Shown here: positions 46,516 to 57,116 of the stretch, one piece after another | Position numbering within the stretch: position 1 is the stretch's first letter | Layout: every line of letters starts with the position of its first letter | Assembly (NCBI GenBank): GCA_024529925.1 | Contig: JAFEUB010001065.1 | Span: 769,501-833,500, forward strand | Direction of reading: 5' to 3' | Length of the DNA stretch: 64,000 bases | Source of the DNA: Ophthalmolycus amberensis | Taxonomy: Eukaryota; Chordata; Actinopteri; Perciformes; Zoarcidae | Position numbers and translations under genes: made by a program | Notes under the pieces: model-generated | Database searches by the model: none | Told to the model about the DNA's origin: nothing | The model's input: only the letters and a program-made list of their open reading frames with translations

Positions 46516-47683
46516 GCCCCGCGAATGTTGGCTGAAACACCGCCGCAGGACACAGCGGGGCTAAGTGGCCCGAATTCCCGCACGAACCACACGAAACCGT
46601 TTGTGTGCCACCCGCGACCAAGACCAGTAACTCGGTATCCAGCACTGACCAGTCCAACCGGGAGTTATACTGCGAAATATACAGGGCGGCTTTGCTGGAG
46701 AACGCCTTATGGTACTGGTAAAATATGCTCCTTGCATATTTCAGCTGTAGCTCGCCGATCAGTGCCATGTAAGCGTCTAGCTCCTGTCTTCTGTCTGGGT
46801 AGACCGCACATATCACGTCCCGATAAACCCCGAACGCTACCATGAACTGCCCAATTGACAAATCTCTGATTAGCCTCGGATCTGTCGATTTAAACACTGC
46901 CGCGATGTTACCACTGGCGGCTACACTTGTATCACACTCGGGGGAGGGCAGCATTATGCTCATCAAATTGATGTCTCTCCCCTGCAGGATTTTAGACCTA
47001 AGCCGAGGCGTAATGTTAGCTGCCTGAGGGATGTACGACCTACCCATTGGCGGAGCCGGTACTGCCGATGCCAGCGAATGTTCGGCTACTACCAACAGCG
47101 AAGACGCGGAGGCCTGGCTCAGCATGACGGCTGGTTGCCGCATGGAGTCCTGGGTGGCTGTGATGGTAACTGATGCCGGCACCGGAAATGCCGCGTCACC
47201 CAGGGCTTGCAGGCGCGCCTCGATGGCGTGCATGGAGCTCACCAGTGACTGCAGAGTGGAGATGACGGCGTTGTCTGTATTAGATGGGCCCGGAGTTGCT
47301 GGAGGAGCCGGATTCCGAGACAGTGCCTCCATCCTCTTCGCCTGTGGTGCTTGGGCTGAGCCGGTTTTCCTCGCTCTTTTCCGCCCTGGCGCAGCCGCTG
47401 GTAGGGGATCGACTGGCTCGCTGCTAACTGTGAGCCTCAACAGCTCCCGGAGCTGGGATAGCGGAAGGCCTGGTGCTGGATTGATGCCCCGACCTTCCAG
47501 CTGGGCCAAGAGGGTTTCTTGCTCGTCTAGGTGGGAGCCGCTACGCCGCCCGAGGCGAGTGCTTCTGCGCCGGACGCCCGGCGGGCTGCATGCCGGCTCC
47601 CGCGGGCTGCCGGCCAGCTCCGGCTGGCCCCCAAGACTGTGACGTGCATGTCTGACAAACGGATCCGAATTGGAGTCCGACAT
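46319..47683 (-). CDS. Ngaro gag-like protein, 454 aa, open
   Basis: I chose ATG at 47683 (MSDSNSDP). The frame extends 27 codons further upstream but only from TTG. Residues about 57-84 (LLAQLEGRGINPAPGLPLSQ...) resemble a SAP-type DNA-binding helix-turn-helix, tentatively. The middle (about 190-350) is a helical capsid-like region with no named domain. The C-terminus has three zinc motifs: a classic CX2CX4HX4C knuckle at C365-C378, a CX7CX4CX3H finger at C401-H418, and CX2CX3HX4C at C420-C432. An Arg/Gly-rich tail follows (RRAARPPPRGG). Gag packages the element RNA and assembles particles. Its last codons overlap the recombinase remnant in another frame. It has no stop or frameshift in a young, RT-less copy. 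This element protein is not a host gene. Confidence 0.8.
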   Translation of the reverse strand: MSDSNSDPFVRHARHSLGGQPELAGSPREPACSPPGVRRRSTRLGRRSGSHLDEQETLLAQLEGRGINPAPGLPLSQLRELLRLTVSSEPVDPLPAAAPGRKRARKTGSAQAPQAKRMEALSRNPAPPATPGPSNTDNAVISTLQSLVSSMHAIEARLQALGDAAFPVPASVTITATQDSMRQPAVMLSQASASSLLVVAEHSLASAVPAPPMGRSYIPQAANITPRLRSKILQGRDINLMSIMLPSPECDTSVAASGNIAAVFKSTDPRLIRDLSIGQFMVAFGVYRDVICAVYPDRRQELDAYMALIGELQLKYARSIFYQYHKAFSSKAALYISQYNSRLDWSVLDTELLVLVAGGTQTVSCGSCGNSGHLAPLCPAAVFQPTFAGREVPSQNYMQSCGNFNESVCTFQNCRYLHICSYCKDAHPRSVCPRRAARPPPRGGKHRGSEDLSY

Positions 47684-47740
47684 ACTCAGTATCAACAAAC
47701 TGCTACGATGCCAAGGTTTAAACCGCTGCTCAACGCTCCT

Positions 47741-47959
47741 GCATCTGCTTAGCTGAAATGACAACTGACAGCAGCAGAGAGGAGAACACTATTTAAAGTT
47801 TGACAGCAACGATACGATTGGCTTGAGGAACCGGTGTGCAGAATCTGGTTGGTTACTTAAAAGTGCACGCCCCCAATCAGCTGATAGAGTAATTACAAGG
47901 AGAGGAAAGACAGAGATTACTAGTGAGTGTCTTCCTGACTGAACTTGCGCTTGAGCTAC
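47741..47959 (-). repeat. Ngaro left repeat L1 (outer)
   Basis: 219 bp with the outer edge at the core triplet ATT (47960-47962). It differs at one site from 44411-44629. The inner boundary lies where CAACGCTCCT replaces the spacer sequence GAGGCGGGTT. Confidence 0.9.
47792..47797 (-). promoter_or_regulatory. TATA-like element of the Ngaro left repeat
   Basis: TTTAAA lies within CTTTAAATAGTG on the minus strand, about 110 bp upstream of the gag ATG at 47683. Together with AATAAA in the right repeat it gives a coherent promoter-to-polyadenylation order. Inferred from motif and position; the start site is not known. Confidence 0.4.
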
Positions 47960-49194
47960 ATTATAATTTATAAAAATATTTTTCCCATTATCTTATTTTC
48001 TCATTGCACAGCTACTGTCTTCCTCAGTTGCTCTCAGATCTCACCTCTATGTGTGTCTATGCCAGATGCCTGCAGACTCGGCTCTGCAGCCAGTGCAGAT
48101 TAAAGTACATGGGGATGATATTGTTGATTGTCATAGTGTTCAACCAATCAGATCTTTAGTTTGACATGTTGGGCGTATTCTTTGACGTGTCAGCGGCCGC
48201 TTGCGGCCTATAATGACGTCAGCTTTACGTGCCACTCGTGTCCAGGTGCACGTGCTGCCGCGATGCAGAGTGTGCTGTGATTGGTCAGTGGGCGAGCACG
48301 TGACTATCGTGAATCGAAACTTAACTTGCCAGCAGAGCTTAGTTGGAGGAGTAAGACTTCAAATTGAAAGATATGGAAGAAATTATAACATCTTTAGGGT
48401 TTTGCCTGGCGTAGATTTTTTTTTTTTTACCAAGCTTTGTTTTTTTAACACTCAATGGCTGAAGGAGGAGAAACGGATTTAGTGGCGGAGTTACTGACAA
48501 CTTCTTTCTCAAGTAAGGACATTTAAGGAAAAGCTGGACGAAATGGTCAGTCAACCCCACAGCTAGCAGCCTGACTCAGCAGGAAAAGGATTTGTATGAA
48601 CGGTATTTCTTGCTGACAGCGTCGGAGAAGCGTTGCACATTTTATGGCTGGGAATGCGTTTCATTTTAAGTGAGCTGTTGGTGTTTGGAGCTACGTTAAC
48701 CTGAGGACGCCATAGCATTTGAAAACTTTTGGAGAGACTCAAGTGGATCTACAACTCAACGAACACGTTCGCAGGGAAACTGCTCCACAAACGCGGCCTG
48801 GCGTGAGGTCTGCGCCGGCGGAGGTGGGATCCCGGCCCCGCTGCAAACCTGCTGCAGCAGACCGGCGAAATATAACTGGGGAGGCTCGACTGTCACTGGT
48901 GTCCATGAATCGAGAAGGACTTCTTACTGGAACCGAAACGATATACTGGGATTAAACTCTTTAAGTTTCGGTAAGTGACAAACTTTTTTACATAGTAACG
49001 TTGCGACTGTTCATTTGTCTATCGTGTCGTTTTTATGAATAATATTTGAATGGCTCGTGCTCTTGTGTGGTGGAATGCGTGGATCTGCTGCAGGTTTGCT
49101 GGATTGATGCTTCATAATGAGGTTATTAGGAGGTAATTCAACTGTAGTAGGACAGCACTGAAGGCCCAGGTATAAAATCCACGGCCCGCCACTG

Positions 49195-49202
49195 GTTTTA
49201 CA
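49195..49202. repeat. Target-site duplication GTTTTACA (right)
   Basis: Identical to 44002-44009. It proves that the two outer ends belong to one hAT insertion. Confidence 0.9.
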
Positions 49203-49692
49203 ACAATCCGAGAGGTGAGGAGACCGTATTTATTCAATGTTTTGTATGTTATTAAATTATATCTGTTCAAATACCTATTGATTTTCTTTATTATATATTC
49301 ACTTCAAGGTGTGTCACATAGCAAAAATGTGCGTTTCCATCACAGCCGATTGGAGCTGGAGCCAATAAATACCTGCGACTAGTGCAGAGTTATTTACGTT
49401 GGAATAAATTGTAGGAATAAATGCCAGTTGGAACCTTTTCCACTAAAGACAAAAGCCAGATGTTAGTGGTTTTTATGTCCAGTGGGAAAGAAGCTTAACT
49501 AGCAGCAGATGGCACAACATTATACTGAGAGGCTGTATTCATTTGGTGAATGCTAGCATTGCACTGTGAGAATGCAGTCCTTTACAGCCATCACCATCTC
49601 AAGTGTGCATATGATTGGTCTGACCTCAATGTAGAGCAGCTTTTATTGATTGATTTGACCACTGAGGGATAGGTGAACTCCAGCAGCTACAC
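49203..49692. other. No gene seen
   Basis: Continuation of the sequence interrupted by hAT copy 2. AT-rich, with no recognised domain. Confidence 0.4.
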
Positions 49693-50435
49693 CAGTGATT
49701 TTCAACCGCTGTTCCGTGAGAGATCGTCAGGTGTGCCATTGGAAAATGTCCAATTTCACTGCATGAGTCCAACAAATTATTATTTAGTTGTTGCAAATAC
49801 TTTGCCATTGTTGAGCGTCTGAGCTTCAATATAGTGGCTGGCTAAGTAATAAATACTCTTCCATGCCAGTGGGTGGCAGTAGGTAGCGCAGTAACGACGT
49901 GTTCATTTAGGACAGTAGAATGAAATGACGTGCGGGAGAAGTTGCGGTGACAAGACGAACAGCGATGGAGAAATGTTTTAAAAGGAAAAACTTTTTTCTG
50001 ACTCTGAACTGGGCCCTGGACAACATAACCCAGATGAAAAGCCTCGTAAGGATCAACACATTTAGAGACTTGTCATTAAATTGTCAGCATATATCCGGCA
50101 CTCGGTACAACGGCTCGCCACAAAATATCATATGTTTATCATAACTGGCCCGCCACACCACATGGCTCCGGGACGAAAAGTGGCGATGTGAGCTGGCTTT
50201 TTGTGCAACATAACGAAGCATCTCGCTGCGCTAAACCTCCAGCTTCAGGGACGGGGACGTGTGATCACAGACATGTGTGATCACAGACATGTGTGATGCA
50301 GTAAAAGTCTCCACCGCTGTGTTCCCGACTGCGCATTTTGCTGATAACTGGGCGCACTTGGCACGGAGTTCACTTGGCACAGAGTTCACCCGGCGATTTG
50401 CCGACTTTGCAGCTCAGAAATTTAAATTAGAACTG
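49693..50435 (+). mobile_element. ZBED5-like hAT element, internally deleted remnant
   Basis: It starts CAGTGATTTTCAACCGCTGT, then GTGAGAGATCGTCAGGTGTG, a terminus typical of the ZBED5/Charlie-like hAT group. At 49964 an ATG opens MEKCFKRKNFF, resembling the MEKFLKRK start of these transposases. Near 50370-50430 EFTRRFADFAAQKFKLELL resembles a segment from the transposase C-terminal half. The middle is missing and frames are broken. The right end is cut where hAT H1 copy 5 begins. Not functional. Confidence 0.65.
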
Positions 50436-51023
50436 CTCAGGAAAAATGTCATCATTTCTTCCATATCTTTCAATTTGAACTCTTACTACTCCGACTAAGC
50501 CTCTGCTTAAGTTTTGTTTCCCAATAGTCATGTGCTCGCCCACTGACCAATCACAGCACACGCTGCACCTCACTGCAGAGCTGCACCTGAAAACTGAGCT
50601 GCCAGTTAATGCTGACGTACTTGTAGGCCGGCTAGCAGCTCTGAGAGGTCAAAGAATACGCCCAACATGTCAAACTAAAGATCTGATTGGTTGAAGAATA
50701 TGACAATCAACAATATCGTCCCCATTCACTTAAACTGCTCATGGATTCACTTGTGAGTCTGCAGGCCTCGGGCCTCTGTTCTTACCTAGAGACACAGAGG
50801 AGACATCTGATTGGATAAAAGCTCTACTTAAAACAAGCTGCACTGGAAGCAGAGCAACTGAGGAAGACAGTAGCTGTGCAATGAGAAAATAAGATAATGG
50901 GAAAATAATTTTATAAATTATAATACATGTAGTGTATTTAACAAAAATGATTAAATTATAAAATAGCTATTTGTGATTCTGTTTAGGCCAGCAGAGAAGG
51001 CCTAAACCCACGGCCCACCACTG
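50436..51023 (-). mobile_element. hAT family H1, 5' part, copy 5
   Basis: It matches copy 4 and the reverse complement of copy 2 through blocks such as TTCCATATCTTTCAATTTGA, GCCCACTGACCAATCACAGC, GTCAAACTAAAGATCTGATT and AGTAGCTGTGCAATGAGAAA. It ends CCCACGGCCCACCACTG at the 5' terminal repeat. The transposase start and 3' end are absent. A truncated copy. Confidence 0.75.
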
Positions 51024-52679
51024 TCATGTTCGTTGTTTAGGTTCATTATGATAATTTGGGGCTGTGGATAGAGAACTTTTATTGAATTTGTTTTGATGGG
51101 AGGGGCTTTGAGACTTGCCAACCTTTTGACTAGATGTAGCAACGTTTGGAGCTAGTGCTGCTAGCTACTTTCATCCGAAAATATTTGGCAACTTTGGGCA
51201 GGGTTTTGTTGCTTGGATTTTCTATTTGTTGGATGTAACAAATGGTCAGAACAGATGTTCTATTTGTTCTGTTTGTTGTTAATTGTTTCTCCACTGTTAC
51301 CTACCCACGTTTAAACAGTAATATGAAATTGGCAAAGTAGATGCAACTGTAGTTAATACGAGTGAATAAAAAGAGCAGGAACCTGCAACAGTAGTTTGCC
51401 AACCAGCTCATTAAAAAGCTCTAAATCACTAAGCTTCTAAACCAGACATTTCACAAAGACACAAAGATTATTTTTACGTACCACTTTTGGGCCTTTCTGG
51501 TCTTAATAGATCCAGCAGACACTGACAAAAAAAATTGCCTTCATTTGGGTATGTGCTGTAGTTAATTCAAGTATAAAAGTCATCTTCACAAGCCTTTTAG
51601 CTCTGTGTTGTTCTCCACCAACTCCTGAGGAAAATATGCAGTCCATCTCAGCCGAGAATGGACGTCAAGTAACTTCACGAGTAACTTCAAGGAAAAATAA
51701 AATAATTACTGTAGATTACTGTAACTGTAATATATCAGCATGAGATATCATCAAACCATACATGGGAGATTATCCTTCTTCACAAAGTTGAGGCTAACGC
51801 ACACACTCAGACACGTATAGCTACACACAGTCTGAGCCCGGACAAACACAGGGAGGCTGGGATGTGGACGCACACAGAGTGCCACCTGTGCCCGGGCATG
51901 GAGAGATCGAAGGGCAAAGTCCTGTGTCTCTACAGGGGGGACAGACTGGCACTGGTGAGCAGGGAGGCATGCAGGGAACCAAGCCCACCCTGTTCTACTG
52001 TATCAGCTGGCATCTCACAGATTAACACTTGGATGGGCAGATAGGCTTGTTAACACATGCTCCCATCCACCCCCCTGAACACTCACACACACACACAACA
52101 GCTAAATCCTTCACCACAGAAAGCAGATTTCAGGCTCATCGTCTCCATTCTGTCAGGGTGGAGACGTGAAGTGATGGCGGGTGTACCGGAGCGATCCCAG
52201 TCAGGATTAGCAACACCATCATGGGTGGAAACCGGTGGGGAATAGGAATCAGAGCAGTGGAGGTGGGCAGGGGTGGATGGGAGAGTAGGTTGTGGACTAG
52301 AAAATAGAGGCAGATATAGAAATGTGTTGGCTGACAAAAACATTGACACCGAATATGATGTGATGTAAAGTGATTATAACGAGAGGTATTCTGTAAATCA
52401 GTATTTTTCAAATGGATTCTTTTAAATATTGCAAATCTATCCATCAAGCATACTTACTAAATGTAGTGTACTATAATAAGTTCAATAGAAAAATGTTGAT
52501 AAACCACAAATGCAATCACGCTGACGTTTGCATCTGTCAATATGTGTGTAAATATATTTATTGTAAAACCTATTTTATTTTTATAGCAATTACTTGGAAT
52601 GAAGTTGGTTCAATGTAGAGAAACAAATATATATATTTGATGTACTTAAACTACCTTTTCCCTGTTGCTGTAGCTTAGC
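51024..52679. other. No gene seen; unnamed dispersed repeat at 51130-51240
   Basis: About 51130-51215 resembles 2490-2570 (GTGCTGCTAGCTACTT, then ATTTGGCA and GGGCAGGGTTTT). Elsewhere there are short unsupported frames. Confidence 0.45.
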
Positions 52680-52870
52680 TTGCTCCATTTCTCTGCTGGG
52701 TTAATTCAGCAGAGAAATGCAACTTATCGTCATTCTGAATTTTCGTATGATATCTTAAGAAAAGTTGCTCCGAGTAACCACGGAAGTGTTGTTACTACAT
52801 TACGTAAGTTACCGCACAAATAAATCAACACTGACGTTTCGTTTCACATGGGGAACGAACTTCTGGAGGA
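52680..52870 (+). repeat. Dispersed repeat D1, copy e (partial)
   Basis: The block TTACGTAAGTTACCGCACAA, then ATAAATCAACACTGACGTTT and GTTTCACATGGGGAACGAAC, matches the end of the forward part of copy a. Partial and degenerate. Confidence 0.5.
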
Positions 52871-54896
52871 GAGGTCGCTGGCTGTTTCTGGCAAGAACAT
52901 AGAGTTATGTCAGTGTGACAATGATAGTTTGACTGCTTTGTTTCTCAGTTAATAGCTGACGCTGTTTGTTTCGAGTCATAATGCGATCCGGTGAAAGAAC
53001 ATTTGATAAGAGATGTGTTAGTGTTGGAGCTGAACAAAACTGTGTACTTTGCTGAATGGGAACCAGATCCAATATGAAACCAGCCAGCAATGACAACCAA
53101 AATAGGTCATTTGTTGACAGCCAATAAATGATTGATTGGGGTTGAGGGTCTTGTTGCATACTATATGTGTAAATGGATCACCAATGTTGATTGACCAATC
53201 ACTAATGTAATCCTTTAGTACAAATACAGACTTCTTTAGGTTGTGCTGTATCATGATTGGCATGCCACTGGTACAAACCCTATCACACTGTGTCTAACTG
53301 CCTCAGCCAACTGACAGAGAGCTTTTACTGACTCAACATGAAAACACAAAGTATTTCTTTATCAGTGCAACAGCATCTGAGATGGAAAGATGATAAATAG
53401 CTCCTTATATGCGTCTGCAGGGTCATAATCTTCCCACTGACCAACACACAGCCTACAGCACTGCCTCGGTACAGTATATCATGCTGACATCAGAGGAGTG
53501 CCTTGTCTCTCCATCTCTTTGCCCCTGTATGTTTGTGCTAACGCTTTCCAGTTGTGACAAGGGGTAATGATTGGTGAGCCACAGATCTGGGATCCCATCA
53601 GTTAAAACTACTCACAGTGACAGCTCCTCTACCCCAGAATCACACAGGAAAGAGCTGTTCTCTATATTGTACATGTTAGATATATTGCACATGCTTTTAT
53701 TGCATGTTTTCATTCTTTTATTGTAATTTTCTTCTATTGTATATTTATGTTGCTCGATTTTTGCAATAGTTGCATTTATTTTTTATTTAATTTTCTCATG
53801 CGTGTTTTGTTTATGTCATGCACCAATACACAAAAAGCTAATTGCTTGTATGTAAACCCGATTTGGATTCTTTCAATCTCATATCCCCCTTTTTTTCTCC
53901 CTTCACCCCTTTCTCATTCTGTCACCTGTCCCCCTCCTGTTTTCTCCCACCTTGTTTCTGTCTCCCTGCCTTTCCCCTGCACTGGGGTTTAATATAAGCA
54001 AGAGACAACTACAAGTTCATTATCAGCCAAACACCAGCCAACTCCCTACATGGCTGTGTTTGTCTAACCCACCGTGTCAACCCCCTCCTCCCCACCCCTC
54101 CAAAATGTTTCTGCCGGATGATCCACCACTTTATCACTGCTATTACATCACCATCACGTCTGGTGGCTAAACACTGCTGTCCACACATGCAAGTAATGCC
54201 TGCAATGCATGTATACAAGCAAGGATGGACTCTACAAATCACAAATATTCATAAAATGTATTGTATTGTAATCCTTTATTTGATATTTCTTCAGTGAAGC
54301 ATTACTCCTTTCCAATTTGAAGACCTATTTTTACATGACATACATCCATATTTGGGTTATATGGTTTTATGTCAATCTGTCTATGGGAATTAAAACCATG
54401 TGTGGCAAGCCGATGCTGCTTGTTTTTCAGGATCTGACATATGAGCATCCTAGTATGAGGCACAACAGGAAATGCACCCATGCATTCAAACACAATGGAT
54501 CGATTTCACTGATGACACATTGTACTGCTGAGCTACATATTCTGAAAGGACTCATGGGGGTGGAACAAATGCAGGGGTTCTTTGGTGTTTACTCATGATT
54601 CACTATCGTATGGTTAAAGTGACATACCTTTAGAATTATGAGACATGTTTTTCACAGTCATCAGTTTGGAGGGTGGTGCTGGAGGAAAGCTCACAAAGTA
54701 CCAAAAGGGAAATGGTACAAAAGTGAACCAATAGACCCATACCGTGATGAACTGCGCCTCGCCTAGAAAGTGGACACGATCAGGCGGCAGCAGCAGCAGC
54801 GGGGGGGGGGTTGAAAGGCTGCAGTCAAGTCGGAGAATGTCCAACAGCCTACGAAGAATATACAGGAAGAAAGAAATTAAAGCCATGTGTGTGTAA
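52871..54896. other. No gene seen
   Basis: Includes a pyrimidine-rich stretch (53880-54000) and a G10 run at 54801-54810 beside (CAG)n. No domain-bearing frame was recognised. Confidence 0.5.
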
Positions 54897-54996
54897 GGCA
54901 TTACATTCTTTACTCTATTATTTTTATGTCTGCCTTGTAAAGCACTTTGTAATTGCTGCTCGTTTTGATGAGGGCTATATAAATAACCTTTATTAT
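54897..54996 (+). mobile_element. LINE/SINE 3'-tail fragment
   Basis: TTGTAAAGCACTTTGTAATT followed by GAGGGCTATATAAATAACCT and a TTATTATT end has the form of a fish LINE or SINE tail (AAGCACTTTGTAA ... GCTATATAAATAAA). Only about 100 bp is present; family not assigned. Confidence 0.5.
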
Positions 54997-56082
54997 TCTC
55001 ATCAAGCAAAGAAGATCTGTTTGTTAACTGATGAAACCTTCATAGCTTGACTCAAGACTGAAAGCACACAATCTAGCATTAAATACATACAAAAAATTAA
55101 GATTTTCCAGTTTTTTGTCAAAACGAACCGACAATCAGCTCTTTGTCAAAACAGAAAACTGTAGAAAGGGTGAGACGATAGCGTTCAAACGAGACATTTG
55201 AAGGACATTCTTTGAGCTGCTTGACCAATTAGTAGATGAGTTAAATGATTCATTACATTGCTCTTCAGAAAAGAAAAAAAGCATATCTTGAATATTCACA
55301 CTAAGAATAAGTCTGCCATGAAGCTGATGAAAAAGAGTGAATGACTTGCACAACCCCAAAAAATGGAAGCTACATTGGAAGCACATGTGAAACAGATCAA
55401 AAGAAAAAGCAGGAGGTGGAGGACATGGGAAGCAAGCAGAGAATAGATGATGATTGAAGACAGAAAAGAAATGAAGAGAGGAGAAAAAGCGGCGAGACAA
55501 AACAAGGTTAGAGAAGGGTAAGGACAACTTGTTTTCACTCGTTTCAAACAAAAGAAAAATGGTCATGCAGCATAATGCTTGAACGAGTTCCTCTCATCCT
55601 ACACCTGTAACTATATGACTTTAAAGATTTTATATATCATGTAATCTCGCAACCCAACGGCTAATGGTCCGACAGTAATAAGCCTGTGGGGACAAGGGTC
55701 TATATGGGGTTCAGGTGTAGTCAGCAAATATCCTGGACAAAGACTTCCGTGTGGCGCTCGTTGTTTACAGTCCGATCAGCAACTTAAGATGCAAGACTGG
55801 AGTGGGAGTTGAGAGACAACGTTTATGACTGGATTGTTCCACAAGTATCCAAGCTCATTTTAAACCAATAAAGGCTAAATCATCATCACATGATAGCAGG
55901 TGGGCTACAGGAATGCGTTTTGGGCAATGTGTTCCACCTCTTTTGTTCTTCACAACCAAAGCCTGCTCCAACATGTTTGGTCAATACAACTTGGACTACA
56001 AATGGAAACCAGAACGCTTCTGATATCAAAATCTTGTCCTGTTGCCTACATATGAATGCAGAATCTATTTATAGAAATATTT
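54997..56082. other. No gene seen
   Basis: Purine-rich at 55380-55510, which opens spurious minus frames. Nothing recognised. Confidence 0.45.
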
Positions 56083-56140
56083 ATTTACATATATATATAT
56101 AATATATATATATATATTATATATATATACACACATATAC
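56083..56140. repeat. (AT)n microsatellite
   Basis: Imperfect TATATA array, largely self-complementary. Confidence 0.9.
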
Positions 56141-57108
56141 AGTAACAAATTATATTTTTGACAACAATAACACTTTGTTAATTTGGCACTCTTCATGGAA
56201 GACCAGTATCTGGTGACTTGTTTTCACCACATCATGGTGAAGTTTGATAGTGAAATATCTTTTTGTCCATATGTGGGAAAAACTTGGAAATAATAAGATT
56301 TTATCTCCCATGTTAGAGTGGCACATCACAGACACAGTGATGTTCGTTATTGAAATACAAATGGGATGAGAAGTTGATGTAAACCCAACTTGTCATGGGA
56401 TAGTAACGGGGACAAGACGGTGGTGAGGGGTCGGAAAACGAGATGCCTAACGGCTGCACAGATGTCTAGCAGTGGTGATGTATGAGTGATCTGGGAAAGT
56501 GGTGGTGTGAGCTGCCAGACAGCAGCTAAGTGATTAGGGATGTGTGGCGTAACCCTGCGCCATATTTAGCCACGGCGGGGCGCCCTGTCCCCTGCCATCT
56601 CCCCGAGGCCCAGAGCCAGATGTCGAAAGCTGCTGCAGCACACCTGGCAGATCGGGTTGGCAGCAGGGAAGCGCAGCAAGCCTGGATACAGGAGAAACAC
56701 CAACCACCCGCCAACTGACTTCCATTCACTCATAAGCAGGAATGCTCACTGCAGTTTGGATCAATCAGTACAGGGACACTATTGGCATTTTATTTACATT
56801 TTGAAAAGTAATTTATATACACAGTGTACTACTGGAAGTATATCTTGCAGGGTGAATTAATTTATTGACAAGCTTCCCATCTAATGAATAGTTTTTTGGT
56901 GATTTAGGGAATTGCTTATTCTACTGACAGACTTGTGAGTTTTCATTTACTGTCATTTAAAGTGGCTGACAGTTATTTTCCTACTGCCATGTTTGTTTCC
57001 AGCACGTTGGTGTAGACTAGAGCATGATATATTGCCATGAAATTTGTAACGATATTCATAATTCCTTTAGGATGTTTCTGGTGCCCTGGCTTTTATTCTA
57101 GCACCATG
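56141..57108. other. No gene seen; GC-richer patch at 56.5-56.7 kb
   Basis: 56530-56720 is GC-rich and open in several frames on both strands, with no recognised domain. Elsewhere AT-rich. Confidence 0.4.
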
Positions 57109-57116
57109 GGTTAGGC

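Larger units (their letters stand above)
44152..47959 (-). mobile_element. Ngaro-type tyrosine-recombinase retrotransposon with split direct repeats, RT deleted
   Basis: In sense (minus) order: left repeat L1 (47959-47741, 219 bp), internal region, right repeat R1 (44781-44633, 149 bp), ATT, L2 (44629-44411, 219 bp), a 110-bp unique spacer, and R2 (44300-44152, 149 bp). L1 and L2 differ at one site, as do R1 and R2. This is the A1-ORFs-B1-A2-B2 plan known for Ngaro and PAT elements. ATT (plus strand) lies at both outer joints and between R1 and L2. Host sequence across the joint, seen in hAT copies 1 and 5, has a single ATT, as expected for tyrosine-recombinase integration of a circle. The interior encodes gag and part of a recombinase. 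Reverse transcriptase and RNase H are absent, so it is non-autonomous. Confidence 0.9.
44010..49194 (+). mobile_element. hAT family H1 (ZMYM1-like), complete non-autonomous copy 2, carrying a Ngaro insertion
   Basis: The terminal inverted repeats are CAGTGGCGGGCCGT at 44010-44023 and its exact reverse complement at 49181-49194. They are flanked by the perfect 8-bp duplication GTTTTACA. Without the 3.8-kb Ngaro at 44152-47959 the element is about 1.37 kb. A transposase start is visible from ATG at 48455 (MAEGGETDLVAELLTTSFS, then a frame break). Later fragments such as VDLQLNEHVRRE (about 48730-48775) follow. I recognise these as the N-terminus of ZMYM1-like hAT transposases; the catalytic region is missing. 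Copies 1, 3, 4 and 5 lie elsewhere in the window. It must have been mobilised by an enzyme made elsewhere. Confidence 0.9.

Noticed and set aside
47031..47642. Plus-strand frame of 203 codons
   Set aside because: It is the antisense shadow of the Ngaro gag, which has recognisable zinc motifs on the other strand.
56526..56729. GC-rich frames open on both strands as a possible exon
   Set aside because: Three mutually overlapping frames with no domain and no splice-framed boundary. Composition alone explains them.
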